Under the pieces are notes generated by a model. That model was not told where the DNA came from and ran no database searches. It worked only from the letters and a program-made list of their open reading frames with translations. The translations under genes and the position numbers were made by a program. From Gemmatimonadales bacterium (GTDB taxonomy: Bacteria; Gemmatimonadota; Gemmatimonadetes; Gemmatimonadales; GWC2-71-9): DNA of 8,208 nt. Every line of letters begins with the position of its first letter. Positions within the stretch are counted from its first letter, which is position 1. Below are positions 6,033-8,208 of this stretch, piece after piece. The stretch spans positions 1 through 8,208 of the forward strand of contig JACDDX010000066.1 of assembly GCA_013816685.1 (NCBI GenBank), written 5' to 3'.

Positions 6033-6764
6033 ATGCCCGATGACCGGACGAAGCGCATCACGCTCACGAGCATCCGCCAACTCTGGGAGGCCGGCACGCG
6101 CCGGGAGTTTCTCCGCGTCGCCGCCCTCGGGGGCGGCGCGGTCCTCTTGCCCACCATGTTCGCAGCCTGTGGGAACGACAACGGCAACCCCAGCGAGCCA
6201 CCCCCGTCGGAGGGCGTCACCCTCGATCTGAGCAGTGATCCGGGAGTGTTGAACTACGCCTACGCCCTCGAACAGCTCGAGGCGGCATACTACACGCAGG
6301 TTGCTCAGGCGTTCTACGCCGGGATCACTCCCGAGGAACAACTGGTCCTGACGGACATCATGGGCCACGAGGTGATCCACCGCGACTTCCTGGCGGGCGT
6401 GCTCGGCAGCGCGAAAATTCCGGACCTCGCGGTCGACTTCGCCGGGGCCAACGTGGACTTCGGGAGCCGATTCAGCGTGCTCAGCACCGCGAAGGTGTTC
6501 GAGGATGGCGGGGTCGCGGCCTATAACGGCGCCGGGAAGCTGCTCAAGGACGTGAACAATCTGCTCGTCGCCGGCAAGATCGTCTCGGTCGAAGCGCGGC
6601 ATGCGGCGGCGATCCGAGACCTGCTCAGGCCGGGCACCCGGGACTTCGCCGGTGACGACGTCGTGGATCCGTCCGGGCTCGATCAGGCGATCGACGCCGG
6701 CTTCCTGCTCCAGGACTCGGCGCTCGGCCAGTTCATCACGACGCCCATCAACGTCATCTCGTGA
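6033..6764 (+). CDS. Tat-exported ferritin-like domain lipoprotein
   Basis: Predicted exported four-helix-bundle protein of 243 residues in the ferritin-like family (Ferritin_2 type, which includes plant desiccation-related proteins). The Tat signal TRREFLRVAALGGGAVLLP starts at residue 22 and ends at FAAC with Cys46 as the likely lipidation site; Phe in the -3 position is not ideal. Candidate di-iron ligands occur in order: Glu80/Glu83 in YALEQLEAAYY, Glu113 and His116 in GHEVIHRDFL, Glu157 in FEDGGVAAY, and Glu187/His190 in the ExxH of VEARH. This is the ligand pattern expected of a working metal site. Tat export fits a protein folded around its cofactor in the cytoplasm. The start at ATG 6033 is set by GGGAG. 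It lies between the unknown lipoprotein and a second ferritin-like gene, 26 bases from the latter. The role is inferred to be iron handling or oxidant defence at the envelope; the reaction is not known. Confidence 0.9.
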   Translation: MPDDRTKRITLTSIRQLWEAGTRREFLRVAALGGGAVLLPTMFAACGNDNGNPSEPPPSEGVTLDLSSDPGVLNYAYALEQLEAAYYTQVAQAFYAGITPEEQLVLTDIMGHEVIHRDFLAGVLGSAKIPDLAVDFAGANVDFGSRFSVLSTAKVFEDGGVAAYNGAGKLLKDVNNLLVAGKIVSVEARHAAAIRDLLRPGTRDFAGDDVVDPSGLDQAIDAGFLLQDSALGQFITTPINVIS

Positions 6765-6777
6765 CTCGTCCGCCTTC

Positions 6778-6781
6778 GGAG
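6778..6781 (+). promoter_or_regulatory. Ribosome binding site deciding the start of the second ferritin-like gene
   Basis: GGAG lies nine bases before ATG 6791. The in-frame GTG at 6761 overlaps the preceding stop codon in a GTGA and would add ten residues without a clear site, but translational coupling from it cannot be excluded. Confidence 0.5.
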
Positions 6782-6790
6782 ACCCGCACC

Positions 6791-7612
6791 ATGGACCAGA
6801 CGCACTCAATTCTGGACACCGTCGAGCCCGACGTCATGGCGAGGGTCGTCTCCCGCCGAGGGGCCATACGGCAGGGCAGCGGCGCCAGCTCGGCGGTCAT
6901 CGCCGGCCTCGCCATGGCATCCGTGCCGGTAGCCATCGCCGCCCTCGCCCGGGACGCGTATGCCCAGGCAACGGCCCCGTCCATCATCGACGTGCTCAAC
7001 TTCGCCCTCACGCTCGAGTACCTCGAGGATGAGTTCTACCGCACCGGACTCGCGGCGTCGGTGGCGGCGACCCTGTTGCCCCCGGAGCTGACCGCGATCG
7101 AGCAGGTGAGCAAGCACGAGGCGGCGCACGTCCAGTTTCTGCTGAACACCATTCCGGCGCTCGGCGGCACGCCGGTCGCCAAGCCGACCTTCGACTTCAC
7201 CGCCGCGGGGGCCTTTCCCGACGTGTTCTCCAACAAGGCCACCTTCCTCGCTCTGGCCCAGGCGTTCGAAGACACGGGCGTACGGGCGTACAAAGGGCAG
7301 GCCGGCAACGTCGCCTCCAACGCCGCCGTGCTCACCGCCGCGCTGCAGATCCACTCGGTGGAGGCACGGCACGCCTCGCAGATTCGCCGTCTGCGTGGTC
7401 AGAAGGGCTGGATCACGAACAACGACTCGGGCGGCCTCCCCCCGCAAGCGCAGGCGGTCTACGACGGAGAGGAAAACACGGTGCACGCCGGCGTCGATGC
7501 GGCCCCCCTCGGCGCCAACGTCGGCGGTGCCCCCGCCGTCACCGAAGCGTTCGATGAGCCGCTGACCATGGAGCAGGTGCTGGCCATTGCCGGTCTCTTC
7601 ATCACCGGATAG
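6791..7612 (+). CDS. Tat-exported ferritin-like domain protein, soluble type
   Basis: Predicted exported ferritin-like protein of 273 residues, a distant relative of its upstream neighbour. The leader has SRRGA (residues 21-25), a hydrophobic stretch (VIAGLAMASVPVAIAALA) and a signal peptidase I site AYA-Q after residue 58, with no lipobox. It should therefore be released as a soluble protein, unlike its lipid-anchored neighbour. Candidate di-iron ligands are Glu76/Glu79 in LTLEYLEDEFY, Glu110 and His113 in KHEAAHVQFL, Glu160 in FEDTGVRAYKGQAG, and Glu191/His194 in VEARH. A C-terminal extension of about 70 residues after the bundle (from GQKGWI) is Gly/Ala/Asn-rich and ends in a hydrophobic MEQVLAIAGLFITG; its role is unknown. 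It is the last gene of the likely operon. The paired anchored and soluble ferritin-like proteins suggest a complex or a division of labour in iron or stress response. Confidence 0.9.
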   Translation: MDQTHSILDTVEPDVMARVVSRRGAIRQGSGASSAVIAGLAMASVPVAIAALARDAYAQATAPSIIDVLNFALTLEYLEDEFYRTGLAASVAATLLPPELTAIEQVSKHEAAHVQFLLNTIPALGGTPVAKPTFDFTAAGAFPDVFSNKATFLALAQAFEDTGVRAYKGQAGNVASNAAVLTAALQIHSVEARHASQIRRLRGQKGWITNNDSGGLPPQAQAVYDGEENTVHAGVDAAPLGANVGGAPAVTEAFDEPLTMEQVLAIAGLFITG

Positions 7613-7630
7613 CCAGGACATGCTGACCGG

Positions 7631-7691
7631 GAAATCGGCGAATGTGAACGAGAAATCGCTCATTGTAGGCGTGGTCGCCTTCCCCTATCGT
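7631..7691 (+). promoter_or_regulatory. Candidate activator-dependent promoter C
   Basis: The clearest copy of the shared element. GAAATCGGCGAATGT (7631-7645) and GAAATCGCTCATTGT (7652-7666) are direct repeats exactly 21 bases apart, identical at 11 of 15 positions. The second runs into TTGTAG (7663-7668), then a 17-base spacer and TATCGT (7686-7691), a 4 of 6 match to the -10 consensus. Expected transcription would begin near 7698, only about nine bases before the ATG of the remnant at 7707. Spacing is identical to the site at 4647-4707. Confidence 0.55.
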
Positions 7692-7706
7692 CGGGTACCG
7701 TCGGGC

Positions 7707-7960
7707 ATGTTTCACGCCCCGCAAGCGAGCCTGCTGGAGCCCGAATTCACCCAGTCGGACCGGTGGACTTTCGCGCTCGCGCTCCGGGACGGGACCGGGA
7801 CCGGGAGCTGTATCGGCGGCTGAATCGGGCGGTGGCCAGCCGACTCGCCGACGGAACGGTTGCCGGCATTCTCCGGGCCTACGGCCTACCGGAGCCGCGA
7901 GATCCCGAACCCTCGGATCCGGCAGCAACGCCGGACGACACGAAGCCGGCGCCGACGTGA
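7707..7960 (+). pseudogene. Frameshifted 3' remnant of a periplasmic solute-binding protein gene (family 3-like)
   Basis: Two reading frames join into one recognisable C terminus. The first frame, from about 7707 to 7793, ends WTFALALRDG. The second, from about 7800 to the TGA at 7958-7960, continues DRELYRRLNRAVASRLADG then TVAGILRAYGLPEP. Together they resemble the last segment of bacterial extracellular solute-binding proteins of family 3, where an Ala-rich strand and charged DGxxEL precede the final helices and the YG ending. The N-terminal signal peptide and binding lobes are missing. The break falls in a run with four GGGA units (7786-7806): a five-base duplication there, or a one-base loss, would account for the shift. 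ATG 7707 has no ribosome site. The short first frame would stop at 7823. The remnant interpretation is an inference; a short functional protein of about 65 residues from 7763 is less likely. Confidence 0.5.
7786..7806 (+). repeat. Short GGGAC/CGGGAC tandem run at the frameshift
   Basis: Four GGGA units at 7786, 7791, 7797 and 7803, spaced 5, 6 and 6 bases apart. Such a run is prone to slippage and coincides with the change of frame in the solute-binding remnant. Confidence 0.6.
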
Positions 7961-8133
7961 GCACGTGACGCTCGCCAGCAGGCTCCTCATCGGGTGGCCA
8001 GAGAACCGGTGACCGCTTTCTGGTCGTTGTCTGGACGGCCGCCACGAGCGAGTGAGCCACCTTAGCAGCCGGTCCGCCAACGTGAGACCATATCTCGCAA
8101 CCCATGCAGCGTCGGAACACGTCAGCGTCCGAT

Positions 8134-8139
8134 GAGGAG
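8134..8139 (+). promoter_or_regulatory. Ribosome binding site for the terminal lipoprotein gene
   Basis: GAGGAG nine bases before ATG 8149 strongly supports a real gene start at the window edge. Confidence 0.6.
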
Positions 8140-8148
8140 TCACGATCC

Positions 8149-8208
8149 ATGAAAGCGATCACCCTCTGCGCCCTTACCGCAGTTCTGGCGCTTGGCGCCT
8201 GCCATGAC
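8149..8208 (+). CDS. Lipoprotein, first 20 residues only (runs off the window)
   Basis: The last 60 bases encode MKAITLCALTAVLALGACHD without a stop. This is a textbook lipoprotein signal: Lys2, a hydrophobic core and lipobox LGAC, with lipidation expected at Cys18. A strong GAGGAG precedes the ATG. The spacer from 7961 to this gene shows no confident promoter; GAGA-N5-TCTC (8083-8095) is the only symmetrical element noticed. Nothing can be said about the mature domain. The signal resembles that of the lipoprotein at 4827, so it may be another envelope protein of the same locus or an unrelated gene. Confidence 0.8.
   Translation, partial: MKAITLCALTAVLALGACHD

Noticed and set aside
5445..6809. 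A 454-codon open frame on the minus strand
   Set aside because: It is opposite the lipoprotein and the first ferritin-like gene, with no recognisable motif and an amino acid mix typical of a shadow frame.
7587..7823. A 78-codon frame as an independent small gene
   Set aside because: Its start lies inside the end of the second ferritin-like gene and it reads through promoter C. Only its last part resembles protein, as the first piece of the solute-binding remnant.
7996..8040. A possible fourth copy of the direct-repeat operator ending in TTGT, before the terminal lipoprotein
   Set aside because: Only about 7 of 15 positions match, the upstream repeat is not credible, and no acceptable -10 follows at 16-18 bases.
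8083..8095. GAGA-N5-TCTC symmetrical element before the terminal lipoprotein
   Set aside because: Four-base arms are expected by chance and no promoter elements are placed consistently around it.
1..8208. CRISPR array, tRNA or rRNA genes, insertion sequence or attachment site
   Set aside because: No regularly spaced identical repeats, cloverleaf, transposase motif or terminal inverted repeats were seen by eye on either strand.

Overview
This is a GC-rich bacterial segment with dense genes, several GTG starts and good Shine-Dalgarno sites. The pairing of two Tat-exported ferritin-like proteins with secreted lipoproteins resembles gene sets I associate with Gemmatimonadota. That placement is an inference from protein style and was not tested.

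Left part, minus strand (1-2395): two paralogous GntR-type regulators (2395 to 1463, and 1333 to 389) are followed by the start of a tRNA-dihydrouridine synthase gene (328 to 1) that runs off the window. The two regulators share an unrecognised C-terminal domain with a CxEC motif. A reasonable sigma-70-like promoter lies in front of the second regulator.

Divergent spacer (2396-2695): about 300 bases without a gene between the first GntR gene and a plus-strand AraC-family gene. It holds a long imperfect inverted repeat and a short run of repeated TCCTAC motifs.

Centre and right, plus strand (2696-7612): an AraC-family regulator, a zinc-free medium-chain reductase (quinone oxidoreductase type), then a three-gene cluster. 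The cluster encodes a secreted lipoprotein of unknown function, a Tat-exported ferritin-like lipoprotein and a second Tat-exported ferritin-like protein. The cluster genes are 21 and 26 bases apart, each with its own ribosome binding site, and probably form one operon acting outside the cytoplasm.

Right end (7613-8208): a frameshifted 3' remnant of a solute-binding-protein gene, a short spacer, and the first 20 codons of another lipoprotein.

The most interesting signal is regulatory. Three places (in front of the reductase, in front of the lipoprotein/ferritin operon, and in front of the remnant) share a pair of direct repeats about 21 bases apart. The downstream repeat runs into a TTGT -35 box, followed after 17-18 bases by a weak -10. 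This is the classic layout of an AraC-family activator site. It suggests that the local AraC protein controls the reductase and the ferritin operon as one small regulon.
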